The notes under the pieces were generated by a model. The model made no database searches. It saw only the letters and a list, made by a program, of their open reading frames with translations, and had not been told where the DNA came from. Below are positions 1 to 11,583 of a stretch of DNA of 64,000 nucleotides, piece by piece (the first letter of the stretch is position 1; the number at the start of each line of letters is the position of its first letter). The translations under genes were made by a program, and so were the position numbers. This DNA is from Calamus simplicifolius (Eukaryota; Streptophyta; Magnoliopsida; Arecales; Arecaceae), in the NCBI GenBank assembly GCA_900491605.1, contig UESW01004765.1:372001-436000 (forward strand). The letters are read 5' to 3'.

Positions 1-314
1 GATCGCAGTGGCAAGGAGGCCACATGAAGAGGAGTTTTATGACAAAAGAAAATTCAAGTCAGACAACAACTATTTGCAGACACAAACTGAGAGGGAAGCA
101 AGATGCCGCCGCAATTTGGTATTTTTTACCTATATATATCATTAAATATTACTGTCACAAATGGATGTTCCGTATGAGACAGCACACCTCAAAAAGAAAT
201 CATTTTCCACTGAATGCAAGACGATAATTTTTAACATTAAATGGCGTGGAATGGAAAAATTCCATAACTGTTTCAAAGTTACAAACTCAAATTGTCAGGC
301 ACCAACTTATCCTG

Positions 315-3300
315 TCATCGCCACCTTGTCTCGTAGTCACGCCTGCTGAAGCTTCCCTCCTCTCTTTGCCTGCTCAAGCTTCCCTCATCTCTTTGGCTGT
401 ACCTGTCCAATGACCGAGAAGATGCTTCTCGCCCAGGTTTACGATCCTGTGACAGGGATGCACAAAACAATGGAGGTCAAGCAGTGAATTGATTTAACTG
501 ATAACCGAAGCAGAGTTTTCTGGGTATTTCATGGCAATCATTGGAGTGGAATATAAGTTGGGTCAGATCCATAAGGATATAGATTGAGCGTACATCATGA
601 AATAGCAACTCATCCATTTCAAGCATGTGGATCACATGTCCCATTTTAGGTCGTTTTAGTGCATCAGGGTCGACACACCGCAGGGCAACCAGAAGTGCCC
701 GTTTGAGCGCCTTGGATGATGGTTTCTCAGGCATCTTAGGATCCACAACCTGCTCAGATTTCCTGTCCCCGACCACGGTCTTCAACCATTCAACCAAATT
801 CACCTAATAAGAAAGAATAATATAAAAAGGTTCAAATTCAGCTTTGTTTCAACATTGAGAAAGAAACTTTTTTTTTTAATTTTTTTTCCCCGTCTTAGGG
901 TATTTAAACAGATGAAACTTGGACAGATCAGTTTGGTGGAAGAAAGCAACCTCCCCAGCTGGTCTTGTGTAATCCACAGGGGCTCTCCCAGATAAGATCT
1001 CCATGATAAGCACCCCAAAGCTGTAAACATCACTTCTCTCATTCAGCATCCCAGTGCTAGCATACTCAGGTGCCACATAGCTGCAATAACCAATGAGAAT
1101 AAGGTACCATAAATGTCGCAAGGAAAATGTAAACATATTGATTAGAAATTCGAACTAACCCAAAGGTCCCCATGACACGAGTTGTTACATAGCTCCTTTC
1201 AGAACACAAGAGCTTGGCAAGCCCGAAGTCTGAAACCTTCGGATTCCACTGCTGGTCAAGTAGTATGTTGCTAGATTTAACATCACGGTGGACAACCTTT
1301 GGTTCAAGCCCCTCATGAAGATAGGCCAACCTGTAAGCCATGTTATCAATATCCTTATGATTGGTAGTTCAGTCTCACAATTCAATTGAACTTGAGAAAA
1401 ACTTGCACAACTATGATAGAAAAGTTTGCTCGTGAAAGGGAGCACCATGAATGAATTGCTTAATTAGCTGTCTATGGATATTAAAAGACAAAAGGCTATC
1501 CTTAGAAAAAGGAGGCATGCTTTATGTATACAACTGTGTAGGTTTTTCTCACCTGCAAACCGCATTAACCACACACCCTTCCCCTCTTATGCATACGCCC
1601 CCTGTGAAATACAAGCTTGGTATCTGAGGCCTTTGCCTCACATCATTATGACAATCAGTATAAATGCCATGCATAACAACTTCAACTACAGTACACAGCG
1701 GCTATGATATACCTTAGTTGGTCACCTATTTACTGTCCATTTAAATAAATACAGTTTGTTATTGCTCTATCAAAGTTTACGTGGTAAGCTAGCAACTTGG
1801 ATCATCTTTGTGTCATGTCCCATAAAATGCTCAAATAGCTATAATCCTCTCCTCAATGTAGATTATCTATCTTATCACTGTACTGACAGTAAGCTTCGTC
1901 TGTCAACTTCTTTGTACAAATTCTTTAAAGCAAAAATACTGCTGCTAATTTTAGTCCTTAATTCAAGAGAAAATGAAACTAATATCATGGAAGAAATGCC
2001 ATACCCTTTTGCCGTTCCCAGTATTATCTTCATCCTGATATCCCATGTGAGCGGACTCATTCGTCCAACATCCCCATGAAGCCACTGATCCAGATTGCCA
2101 TTGTCTACATACTCATAGACAAGCATCCTAGCCAAAACAGAAGGATGTAAATAACCAATTAAGATATTCAATCCACAGCCACTCCATCTTAAACATTGCA
2201 TAGAACTGCTTCGTGGCTTGAAGATAATTTTAACAAAGGAAAATAGTAGATTGATCCTTAGAGCAAGCAGAATACCTGTAAGCCCCCTCGACACAGTAAC
2301 CAAGCAACCTGACCAGATTCTTGTGCCTGATGCGCCCGATCGTGTCAACCTCCATTCTGAACTCCTTTTCTGCCTGACCCCTGAGAGGGAAGAAGGCCTT
2401 CATCGTTTGAGCACTCAAGAAATTACATTCAAGGAAACCATACTACCAAATGCTGAAAGGCATCTCTTCAAAGAAAATTCTATCACAAAACAATTCCTCA
2501 AAAATGTGAAAAAGGAACAAAAACGCAGCATTTTTCATTAGAAAAAAAAAAGGAGAAAAAAAAAGGCCTGCAAGTGAAATAGGGTGAATTCCCGATCTGA
2601 TCTTAAAATCTGCTACCCACGTCTAGAAACAAGTTACTGAATTTCCCTAGGTAGACAAACAAAACAAGTCTAGAAGTGAAATGTCAACAGATGTCCGAAT
2701 TTATCCTAAAAATTCAACAGTAACCAAAATGTGATCTAGGAAACAACAAAATCCACATAAATAAACGAAGAAGGGGTGATAAACTGCTAAAATTCACCAG
2801 TAATTGCAAAGATACTGCAATTCGTCGATGGATCTGTGGCCAGAATAAGTGAACGGACCTATTATTGAGCAAGTTCTTAACGGCGACCATGGTGTCATCG
2901 GCCATGAGTCCCCGGTATACGATCCCATAGCCGCCCTCTCCAATGACATTCTCCTCGGCGAACCCATTGGTGGCGTCCTCCAGCTCCCGCAGTGCGTACC
3001 AGTGCCCCCATCCCAGATGCGACACCTCCGGCGGGCCCCCGCCCCCCATCGACGGCGTTGTTCCCTCCGTTTTGCCCCGGCTCTCCCCGCTCGCCGTCCC
3101 CGTTGTCGACGCCAATTGTGGCGCCGGAGGTGGCGGCCGGTGGTGCTCGGCCAGCACCACTCGGTGATCCGCCTTGCCGCCGATGTCAATCTGGACTTCG
3201 GCGGGGGGCGGGGCGGCGGCGGCGGATGAGGGGTCACGGTGGCGGTTGTGGACGATCACGGGGATGTCCTTGGAGACCGGTGGAGTGGGGTCGTGGAGGT

Positions 3301-3514
3301 GGAGCTTGAGGGGTTTCCCGAAGGGGGCGGCGGGGCGGACGGCGGTGGCTGCCGCGGGGCGGCGGCGGGAGGTTAGGCAGAGGGAGAGGAGAAACAGGAC
3401 AAGGACGATGGCGGCGCCGACGCAAATGCCGATCACCACCCACAGCTTCAGCCCGAAGATGGACGTCGGCTTGGACAGCTCGTTGTTCAGAAAACTGCCC
3501 TCCCAGAACGACAT
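315..3514 (-). CDS. Receptor-like serine/threonine kinase, At5g18500/At2g42960 type
   Basis: Seven exons on the minus strand: 3514-2859, 2380-2276, 2127-2005, 1330-1160, 1080-951, 803-594, 446-315. All introns are GT-AG and phases agree, giving 508 aa, normal for this family. Residues 24-47 are one membrane segment; there is no leucine-rich ectodomain, only a short N-terminus. A Pro/Ala-rich juxtamembrane stretch follows, then the kinase: glycine loop from about 191 (IGEGGYG), Lys213 (VAVK), HRD with Asp311, DFG with Asp329, then APEY. All catalytic residues are present, so an active plasma-membrane kinase is expected; ligand and substrate are not evident. The last exon was chosen because it restores the family-like tail after FHD (DRKPGRE...) and stops at 315-317. 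Reading through the last intron instead stops at 477. Family call is firm; the exact orthologue is not. Confidence 0.9.
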
Positions 3515-3544
3515 TCTCGAATTATTTTGCGCTCTCGCTCAATG

Positions 3545-3715
3545 AAAGGAGAAAGGATTCGTGCAAGGAATAATGGCAGAAAAAAGAGGGGTTTTGGAGA
3601 GTGGAACGGAGTTTGGGGGAGGGAGAGAAGGAGAAAGAATTCGTGCAGGGAATAATGGCAGCAAAAAAGAGAGTTTTGGAGAGCGGAAAAGAGTTTGGGG
3701 GAGGGAGACGAGGGC
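3545..3715 (-). repeat. Tandem 82-bp duplication in the kinase 5' leader
   Basis: Two adjacent, slightly diverged copies begin near 3557 and 3639 (shared ATTCGTGCA, AATAATGGCAG, GTTTGGGGGAGGGAGA). They lie just upstream of the receptor-kinase ATG at 3514, in a region that is pyrimidine-rich on the gene strand, so they probably fall in the 5' UTR or core promoter. Confidence 0.7.
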
Positions 3716-3950
3716 TTTCTTAGTTGCGGTGGGTATGCGAGAATGGATAACTGAGGAGGGAGTGCTGGTGGCTGGAGAGTGGAGAAGAAAATGGGGGCAG
3801 TTGAGAAGAAGAGGAGGGGAGAGGGGGGCTTGAGAGACGGAATCTCTCCTGTTTCGCTTTTGGATTTTTGAACGTAGGTGAGAGGTCTGACGACAGACGT
3901 GTGTCCAAAGATCTGGCAACCCGTTGAGAACTAAACGAACTTAGTGGGCA

Positions 3951-3974
3951 ATTATTATTATTATTATTATTATT
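3951..3974. repeat. (ATT)n microsatellite
   Basis: Eight uninterrupted ATT units, upstream of the receptor-kinase gene. Confidence 0.95.
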
Positions 3975-4475
3975 GACAAATTGTGTGTCTGAAAATTATT
4001 GAGCTCTCAATGAATATGATATAATAATCAAGGTTTATTAGAATTTTGAAGTTATTCAATTGTATTATTTGCATATTTAAATTATTTGATCCAGGTAGCA
4101 AAGAAGCCGGAGGCTGGCAGCCCCAAGGCCCAAAAGTCCGCAAGATAATTAGTTGGCCAAGAGCTAGCAGCAGGGAAGAATAGACGCCGGCACCGCGTTA
4201 GGACCGCAAGGGATGCATCCATGCAGATCAAAACGTGGCTGCTGTCATCCTTCTCACAACACGCTCCTACTGTAGAACGTTTGTACTCCAAATTGATAAT
4301 TGATCTCTACCACAAGAACTTGGCTTCGGAGGCTCTAGGCTGTTTGAAAGGGCTCGTTCATGTGACACTTTCAACTTTAAAGTAAGTGTAAACTCTCTGT
4401 TTTCAATAATATATAGGTTTTCCTTTTTACCTTCCTTTAAAATGAATGCGAGATTAATGTTTGGTGGAACAAATT

Positions 4476-4478
<3 letters not shown>

Positions 4479-4522
<44 letters not shown>
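4479..4522. repeat. (CT)22 microsatellite
   Basis: Uninterrupted CT dinucleotides over 44 bp in intergenic sequence. Such tracts are length-variable and suit marker use. Confidence 0.97.
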
Positions 4523-4525
<3 letters not shown>

Positions 4526-4529
4526 TCTC

Positions 4530-5950
4530 GTTTAGACCATGAAATGGTCCTTCCACCAAACCAATCAACCATTCCAACAAACTTGGTGACTAATGATCTG
4601 AATTTTTGTCAGCAGACTCTGCAAGCCAATAATCATTAGACTTTCATAGTTCAGTTCAATCAATCTCAACACCAGTTCTGCTTGCGTACCAATTTGAGTA
4701 ATATCTAGTTTTGGCATCTCCCTCTTTGTCTTATTAGCATTAGTCCTGTCATAGCAAATCATAATCAAGCGGTGGCGCTTAAAAAGAAGAAAGATATATT
4801 GGAACGTTCCTTTACTAATTTGTTGTTTTTTTACTTTAAATCTTGGTGATGGCACTAGATTTTTTTTTCCTTTTTTGGTAAAATTAAGCAACTTTAACTG
4901 ACAATCCCAATTGTGTCCTTCAAGTGACATCCTTTATTCATACCTGCCTTATTAACAGTGGCCACTGCTTGGATATACATAGGTGGGAGCTGTAGGCAGG
5001 TACACCACCATTCTTTTACTTGGCAATGTATTTAATTCTAGCGACGCCCTCTATATATCCTCTATCTTTTCTCTTTGGTTGTTATATGCAGCACCTTATC
5101 TTTCATTATACATCATATATAGCCACTTGGTATTGTAGCCAATTGTCTGTACAAAAAACGACAGATTGAATCCCATTTCTGCCAGAGTTAAAGGATTCGG
5201 AGTTAGCGAGAAATGACGTTACAAGCTATAACTTGTCTATGGGACTCTACACAAATATGAAGCAGGGAGGGCAAAGATACCCGCAGACGTATCTAGAATG
5301 GATCACTTGAAAACAAAAAGAGGCGAAAGTTTTAAAGATACCTACCACAGCCCGTGGTCCACGAGAAAACATCATGCACGCAACGTCAGACTTGGAAATA
5401 TTTTTGGTCAGATGCACATCTCTGCATTATTTTGCAGGTAACCACAATGTGTAAGATCTAGTGCTTTGATCTTCAGCTTGGAAATGATGTTTTGCATGTG
5501 AATCTGAGAATTCCAAACTTGCAAGGACGGATGGTTTAAAGATTCATCAAATTAAGGCTTTGGAATCGCTTTCAATAAAAGGGCTGATTGCCAGACATTC
5601 TGTTATAATTTGAGAAAAGTTGAGATCACCTTTAAGCCATCCAGGATACCTTCAAGCTCAAGCAAATTGATATTCTGGCACTTTATCTGTTTTGAGATTA
5701 AACACATTATCGGCGCCCCTGGGGAATTTGGAGAACAAGGGGCACTAATAGAGTCACAAGAAGGCAAAACTACAAGAGGATCTTTCCAGTAAACTATGGC
5801 ACAAGTAGTTCAGAGCTGAGGCTTCAACAAGAATTCAGAGTTTCAAAATGCAGTTCCTGATTAAAATGATCTAGAAATCATTCATGTATCTGGAACATGC
5901 CAAAGTACACTTTGACTGGAGAGAAGGTTACACATGCTGTGCAAGAGGAT
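4530..5950. other. Intergenic stretch, nothing recognised
   Basis: AT-rich sequence with only short random open frames. I see no conserved protein motif, RNA gene or element ends. Confidence 0.5.
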
Positions 5951-6332
5951 TTACCAAAGAAGATGCCTAACTGGTAGGGTCCATTCTTCAGGTGACCTGA
6001 ATTCCAGTCCAGCAATCAGATTTGAGCTACAGTTTCTCAGGATTTTCACATGAACAGCTTGAAGTACCCTCTTGAATGCATATACCACCAAACAAGCTAT
6101 TACTGCATTATAGGTGACGTACCGTCCATGACCACCGCCAGACATAGAGGTCTTCCACTTAACTAGAGAACAGAAGCTCCTACATGAGGTTGATGCGTTA
6201 CTATTTGTAGCAACCCAAACCTGATTGTCCAGCATCTGCATTAGCGCTGAGTTGCCTTTTGAGTTACCAACACGTAACCAGTTGTTTCTGTAGGCAGCTT
6301 TGAATCTGATGTCTGGAGGAGCTAATATTCTG
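5951..6332 (-). other. Unassigned open frame ending at the Mutator-like insertion
   Basis: A minus-strand frame is open from the edge of the Mutator-like element (target site 6349-6357) down to 5951. It has an ATG at 6241 (96 aa) and an acceptor-like CAG near 6332. It includes the pieces RFKAAYRNNWLRVGN and VWVATN. I do not recognise the family. It may be an exon of a gene interrupted by the insertion, a pseudogene remnant, or chance. Confidence 0.2.
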
Positions 6333-6348
6333 ATGGAAAAATAGGAGA

Positions 6349-6357
6349 AAAGAATAT
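6349..6357. repeat. 9-bp target-site duplication, left copy
   Basis: AAAGAATAT here is repeated exactly at 11584-11592. Nine bases is the usual duplication length for Mutator-like elements. Confidence 0.85.
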
Positions 6358-6603
6358 GGTTAAACTATAGTAGTGACCCTCGAACATAGAAAGTTGTGTC
6401 ACTTCGGTTTCTGAACTTTAAAAAGTTACAAAAGTGATCATAAACTTTCTTTTTGTTTCACTTTGATCCTTATCGTTAAACAGAAAAAACATCATTTAAT
6501 TTTGTCCCACGTGTACTAGCAAAATCAAATTTAAAAACCATAATCAATCCGTTAACCCAATATCTAATAATCTTTTTTTAAAAACCTCTTTCCCTCTCCT
6601 TCC
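6358..6603 (+). repeat. Left terminal inverted repeat of the Mutator-like element
   Basis: Pairs with 11329-11583 in inverted orientation, with substitutions and short indels along its length. The inner limit is approximate, near the ACCTCTTTCCCTCTCC tract. Confidence 0.8.
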
Positions 6604-8355
6604 CCACCTTCCGCCACCGCCCCCGTCCCCTTCCCCCCTCCAGCAGCGTTTTTCCTTCGTCCCTAACAACCCCGGCCTCCTCCCTCACGAGTGTGAGGGA
6701 CGGAAGGAAGGAGGGTCCTTCCTTCACCGTCCTCCTAGGGATGGCAATTTTTTCCGTTTGACTATTTATGTGACCGGTACCATTTCTAATGGATCGAAGA
6801 ATCTCAATCTAGATGACTTAATGGGTATGGGGATTACCTGTTAACAGCTAAACGAGTAAATGGCTAGGGACGGTATCCTCCGCTTTATCCCCGTTTAGCC
6901 ATTCTAGTCCCCGTTCCTATCCCCGTTAGCTTTAATATAATATATTTAAATTATATATATATATATTAAATATATTAAATATTAAAAATTTAAAATAAAT
7001 AAAATATATATACTAAAAACCCTAGTAAAACACGTTTGAATCTCTCTGTCTTTCTCTTCTTTCACGCAGCTGCTTTGAATATCAAAGTCAGAATCCTAGT
7101 GAATCGATCTCTCTGTCACTGCCATCTTCCTTAGCTCTACCATCTATCTTCGCCGCCGCATCGAGAACACCCTTCCCAGCCCGTACCTTTCTCTCTTGGT
7201 GCGCTCATTCTTTCTCTGTTTTCATCATAAAATCCTAACTAAAACCAGTGAAACGAACGAGTGCAACGAGTGACGAATAACAAATCAGCATTAGCAAAAT
7301 GAGCTCTTGTCTCATGAAACCAGCGACCAAACTAGCACCGCCGTCCAACCAGCAAACCAGCGCCTCAAACTGCGAACCAGCACCATCGTCCAACTAGTAC
7401 CGAGACAGAGGCCCAGAACCTATTCGCACTAGCCTCCATGTTCGTGACTCGTCCATCCATTCTTGGCACATCCAAGCTATTGTGAACCAGGTAAATTTCG
7501 ATTCCCTTTGGATAAAATGCAGATTTGATGTATTGTTAAAATTAAAGTTATGAAAACTATAGATTTGTGCATCATTTTTTACTTATTAATTGCGAATTTG
7601 TGCTGAAAAGTGTTGGAAAATAATATATTATTTTGTTATTGTATTTATTTATTTGTATTTTTGGAAGATTATTGTGTGTTTGCAGAATTAGCTTTTGGTA
7701 TTGTATATTTGACTCAATCTTGAAAATTATAATATCATTTAGCTTCTACTATCAATTAACCAGAAATGTTTATAATATTTGTTTTGCCCATTTAAAACAT
7801 AAATTGATTTACACCAATGCTACATTATAAGGAAAGAGTGCCCAAAATATTTACTTAGATGATGAAACATCTTTTCGATAAAGTAAAATGAAATTAATAG
7901 ATGATTCTATTTTCTCAACCTATTGTTAGATGTGCTATAAGATTTTAATGTCTTTTTTTATATTTTTTTGACTATTTAATATTTTTCAAGATTTTTAGTG
8001 AATGCGCTTATTTGAGACTCTTAAATTAACATATTATTTTTGTGATTGTATTCATTTATTTGTGTATTTTTGGAAGATTATTGTGTGTTTAGAGAATTGT
8101 GCATAACTATTTATTTGTGTATTGCAAATTTGTGGCAATTTGGAGTCTAAATCTAGCTTCATTCATTTGCCTATATTATGTGTCAATATTCTAGACTCTG
8201 GAAGTTCTTTGTTAATTGATACTATTAGCTAATGTACTTAATTATGCCAATTTGAAAGGTTTGTTTTTGTGAAATTTTTGGTTGATATTCTTTGTTTTTA
8301 TTAACAGTTTGAAAGCTTATGTGCTTAATGATAATTTATTTATTTTTAGGATAAA

Positions 8356-8685
8356 ATGGAGACCAATCAAGAACAACCAAATGATGATATTGATACATGT
8401 AACACATTACATGACTCCATTAGAGATTCTTCGACTTCAACTGAAATGCAAAACACTGACTCTATTCCCCCAACAAGGTCTTTACGATTGAAAGTTTGGA
8501 ATCATTTTGAATGCAAAATGATCGATGAGAGTATGAAGGCGATTTGTATCTACTGTCAAAAGAAATTGGGTAGAGGACCCAATGATGGCACCTCCCATTT
8601 GCATGAACATTGGAAGAGATGTCTTCTTCGAACCACAAAAGATATAAAACAAATATTAACGTCAACTAGTTCAAGTAAGTTTTGA
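8356..8685 (+). pseudogene. hAT transposase, N-terminal BED zinc-finger fragment
   Basis: A 109-aa frame from ATG 8356. It has the BED signature: VWNHF at 48-52, Cys64-x2-Cys67, then His81-x3-His85. This is the DNA-binding part of RICESLEEPER/DAYSLEEPER-like hAT transposases. The frame ends at 8685, well short of the normal 600-plus residues, and the rest lies downstream in broken frames, so it is a transposase pseudogene. A stretch of genuine intron after SSSKF is possible. Confidence 0.8.
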
Positions 8686-8980
8686 AGATATATCGCCTTG
8701 AGAAAACTAAGGTCATGAGTCTTTTTGACCGAATCAAAAATAGAGTTTCCATCACTACCAATATGTAGACTTCTTTGAATTAAAAAAAGCATTACGTGAT
8801 GGTCACGATACACTACATTGATGATGATTGGGTGTTAAGAAATTGCATATTACATTGATGATGATTGGGAGCTAAGAAATTGCATATTGAGGTACTAATT
8901 CATTTTTTTATGACTTATTACTTTAATTTTATATCTATTATGTTAATATTATAATTATTTGAATTTGATAGTTTATTTAC

Positions 8981-9214
8981 ATGCCTGTTCCAAACACCTC
9001 TGACGTTCTTTGTGACAAACTTATGAAGACATTATTGGATTGGAATATTGATCATAAGTTGTCTACCTTGGCTGTTGATAATTATAGTACGAATGATGGC
9101 ATGATTTCAAAGATGAAAAGTAAGTCGATCGAGATGCACTTATTTTGGGGGACAACTTTTTTATATGAGGTGTGCTGCACATATTTTAAATCTGATTGTG
9201 AAAGAAGAGCTTAA
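8981..9214 (+). pseudogene. hAT transposase, core fragment
   Basis: The residues LLDWNID, KLSTLAVDN and STNDGMI match the hAT catalytic-core stretch that normally reads WNIDRKLSTVTVDN.STND. It is out of frame with the BED fragment and stops after 77 residues, so it is a decayed piece of the same transposase. Confidence 0.8.
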
Positions 9215-9692
9215 CAAGTTTGAGAGTGGAATTAAAAATGTGCGTGATAGTGTCTTATTTTGAATGAGTTTCCTAAGAGAATAAAAAAATTTGAGGAAAT
9301 CGTAAGGCAACTGAATATAGCAGTACTAAGAAACTAGTTTTAAATTGCAAAATGAGATGGAATTCTACATATTTGATGCTTAATACTGCTTTAGAGTATC
9401 AGGATGTTTTCTCTTGCTTGAAGCAACATGATTCTAATTAGTATACTTGTTTACCTTTAGAGGAGGATTAGGAGGTTGCTAGTGAATTATGTGAAAGAAT
9501 AGAGAATTTCTACAATGTTACTGTTTTATTTTTTGGCCTGAAATATCTTACTGTTAATCTTTTTTTATGAAGATAATTGAGATTAAGTTGTTACTTTATG
9601 AGTGGATGGCATCTACAAAACAATAAATAAAGGATATGTCATTGGCGATGACAGAGAAATTTGACAAGTATTAGGATGACATTCAAGGCGTA

Positions 9693-10049
9693 TTGAGCAT
9701 AACAAATGTATTGGATCCAAGGTACAAGATGAAGTCATTTGAATGCTATTTTCCTTTGGTTTATGGGAAAGAGCATGTCAAATTGGAAATTGAAAAAGTT
9801 CAGACAACTATGGCCAATTTAGTTAAAGAGTATGAGGCAAGAAACAAAGGTAAGCATAAGGAAAAGAGTTCTAGTAGTGGGTCTTCAATGTTTCCTCCGC
9901 CTAATCGTCCATCATTGAAAAGAAGTAGATATGAGGCATTTTTGGCTTCTCAAGATATTACCATAGAAAAAGTCAAGACAGAGTTGGACTTCTACTCGGA
10001 AGAGTATATAACACCTCATAGTGATCACTTTGATGTGTTGAATTGGTGA
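9693..10049 (+). pseudogene. hAT transposase, late central fragment
   Basis: Contains the VLDPRYKMK motif found ahead of the C-terminal domain in plant hAT transposases, then a Lys/Ser-rich linker. A stop at 10047-10049 separates it from the dimerisation motif just downstream. Confidence 0.8.
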
Positions 10050-10072
10050 AAAACCAATGAAAATTTTTCACA

Positions 10073-10273
10073 TTGCAAAAGGTTGCTAGGGATATCTTTG
10101 CTATTCCTATAACTATAGTTGCTTCTGAATTTGCTTTCTCTACAAGTGGTAGAGTTGTGAATCCTTATCGTAGTAGACTTTTGCTTGCAACTTTAGAGGC
10201 TTTAATGTGTACTCAAAGTTGGTTATGGATTCAATTTGAAGGTAAGCGTCTATATTGCTATATTATTTTTTAA
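10073..10273 (+). pseudogene. hAT transposase, C-terminal dimerisation fragment
   Basis: Residues ARDIFAIPITIVASEFAFST, then GRVVNPYRSRLL and EALMCTQSWLW, are the conserved hAT C-terminal dimerisation block. In active relatives this continues from the preceding fragment; here a stop and a frame change intervene. Confidence 0.85.
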
Positions 10274-11057
10274 GTATATGATAATATTTTTTTACTTTGT
10301 TATCTTGTGTTGGTAAATTGTTAAAAGCATCGAAAAAGTCGAATGTTGTTTACTTATATTATTGGGATGATGGTGATGTTAGCAACATGAGGTATTTATT
10401 ATTTTTTAATATATTTTATCCTTATAGTTTGTAGTATTAGTATTTGCTACATTACTAACAAATCCTTCTTTTTTTACTTTTATAGGAATCATGTATTTCT
10501 TCAGCAAGTATCATGGAGTGAAATTTTTATTATTTAGAGTGTGTGTTTATTGTTGTAGTTAATATTTTTAATATTGTTGCTTGTTGTTTAGTAAAGACAA
10601 TTTGTTGTTGTGTTTTTAATTTTTAGAGGACTTGCTTCTACTTATATTGTGTATTTATGTTTTGTGTTTTTGATTAATGTAATATTTAGATACATTTTTT
10701 ATTAGTAATTTTTTAAACTTTCAAAAAACTATAAGTTTAATGGAATAATTTTATTTTTTTATGTAAACGGCCAAACAGATACCAGGAGACCCATTTATCC
10801 GACGGATATTCTATTTCCATCTCGTTAAATAATGGCTTAACGGAACGAAAAATGAAAAGGTTTTCGCTAATGGGAATGGAGATCGATAGAAGCCGCCTCG
10901 GGTCGTTGCCATCCCTACCTCCTTAGGTGCGAGGGACGGAGCACGATGGGTGCAAAATTGGGTCAATCATGTTCAAAATTTTTCCACACCTCGATCTTAT
11001 GCGCATGGTGGTAGTCTCCTTCCTTCCCCCTACGCCAAACCGACGCTAGCCTTTCCC

Positions 11058-11325
11058 ACAATGAAGAATAGGGCTCGCTTTCTCCGCTTCCCTCACTGCC
11101 TCCTCCTCTCTCATCGCCGCCATCCTCCTCTCCGCCACGCCCCCCCAGCACCGTCCCTATTTGGTGCCAGTGATGCGGCTGCAATGCAGGCCCTTGCCAA
11201 GGCTCTCGATCCAGCCAAAAAGCTTGGTTGGTCAAACTCCTCCAACCCATGCGGCCACTGGAACAACATCCGCTGCTCTAGCAACCGCATCGTCGCCATC
11301 CAAGTCGTTAACCAGGGTCTCTTTG
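11058..11325 (+). pseudogene. Captured 5' fragment of a TMK-like LRR receptor kinase
   Basis: From ATG 11061 a frame runs into AAMQALAKALDP, LGWSNSSNPCGHWNNIRC and RIVAIQVVNQGL. This is the N-terminal cap of TMK1-type leucine-rich-repeat kinases (alternating WxxxxxPC...W..I.C). It ends abruptly before the first full LRR, where the right inverted repeat begins. The signal-peptide-like hydrophobic stretch (SLIAAILLSA) lies in a neighbouring frame, and the switch falls at a run of seven C near 11140, so the fragment appears frameshifted. It sits between the Mutator-like inverted repeats, which suggests capture. Confidence 0.75.
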
Positions 11326-11328
11326 ATC

Positions 11329-11583
11329 GTAGGAAGGGAAAGAGAGAGGTTTTTTTAAAGATTATTGATATTGGGTTAACGGGTTAATTATGGATTTTAA
11401 ATTTGATTTTGCTTTGGATGCCCGATGCCACGTAGGACAAAATTAAATGGTGTCTTCATGTTTAAGGGTAAGATCAAAGTAAAATAAAAAGGAAAGTCTA
11501 ACATCACTTTTGTAACTTTTTAAAATTTAAGGACCAAAATAACATAACTCCCTAAGATCGAGGGTCAATACTATATTTTAGTC
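11329..11583 (-). repeat. Right terminal inverted repeat of the Mutator-like element
   Basis: Reverse-complement partner of 6358-6603. The outer end is followed by the right AAAGAATAT duplication at 11584-11592. Confidence 0.8.

Larger units (their letters stand above)
6738..10917 (+). mobile_element. Decayed autonomous-type hAT transposon nested in the Mutator-like element
   Basis: Ends are TAGGGATGGCAA at 6738-6749 and its exact reverse complement at 10906-10917, a common plant hAT terminus. Transposase pieces appear in order on the plus strand: BED zinc finger (8356-8685), core fragment (8981-9214), an insertion-domain-like piece (9693-10049) and the C-terminal dimerisation motif (10073-10273). 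Stops and frame changes separate them, so it is not functional. The flanking 8-mers (CGTCCTCC and CCTCCTTA) match only partly, so the target duplication has decayed or the ends are off by a base or two. Confidence 0.85.
6358..11583. mobile_element. Non-autonomous Mutator-like element with captured gene sequence (Pack-MULE)
   Basis: The ends are long inverted repeats: 6358-about 6603 and, reversed, about 11329-11583. The outer ends read GGTTAAACTATAG and GACTAAAATATAG. Conservation continues inward through the GACCCTCGA, GTTACAAAAGTGAT, TTAATTTTGTCC and GTTAACCCAATATC blocks. Exact 9-bp duplications AAAGAATAT flank it. No Mutator transposase is visible. The interior is GC-rich, gene-like DNA, including an LRR-kinase fragment, and is split by a hAT transposon at 6738-10917. 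Without that later insertion the element would be about 1.05 kb. GC-rich captured exons are known for Pack-MULEs in monocots; capture here is inferred from the LRR fragment between the inverted repeats. Confidence 0.85.

Noticed and set aside
2849..3309. Plus-strand open frames of 74-126 aa rich in Arg/Pro/Gly
   Set aside because: They lie opposite the first exon of the receptor kinase, whose GC-rich sequence keeps several frames open.
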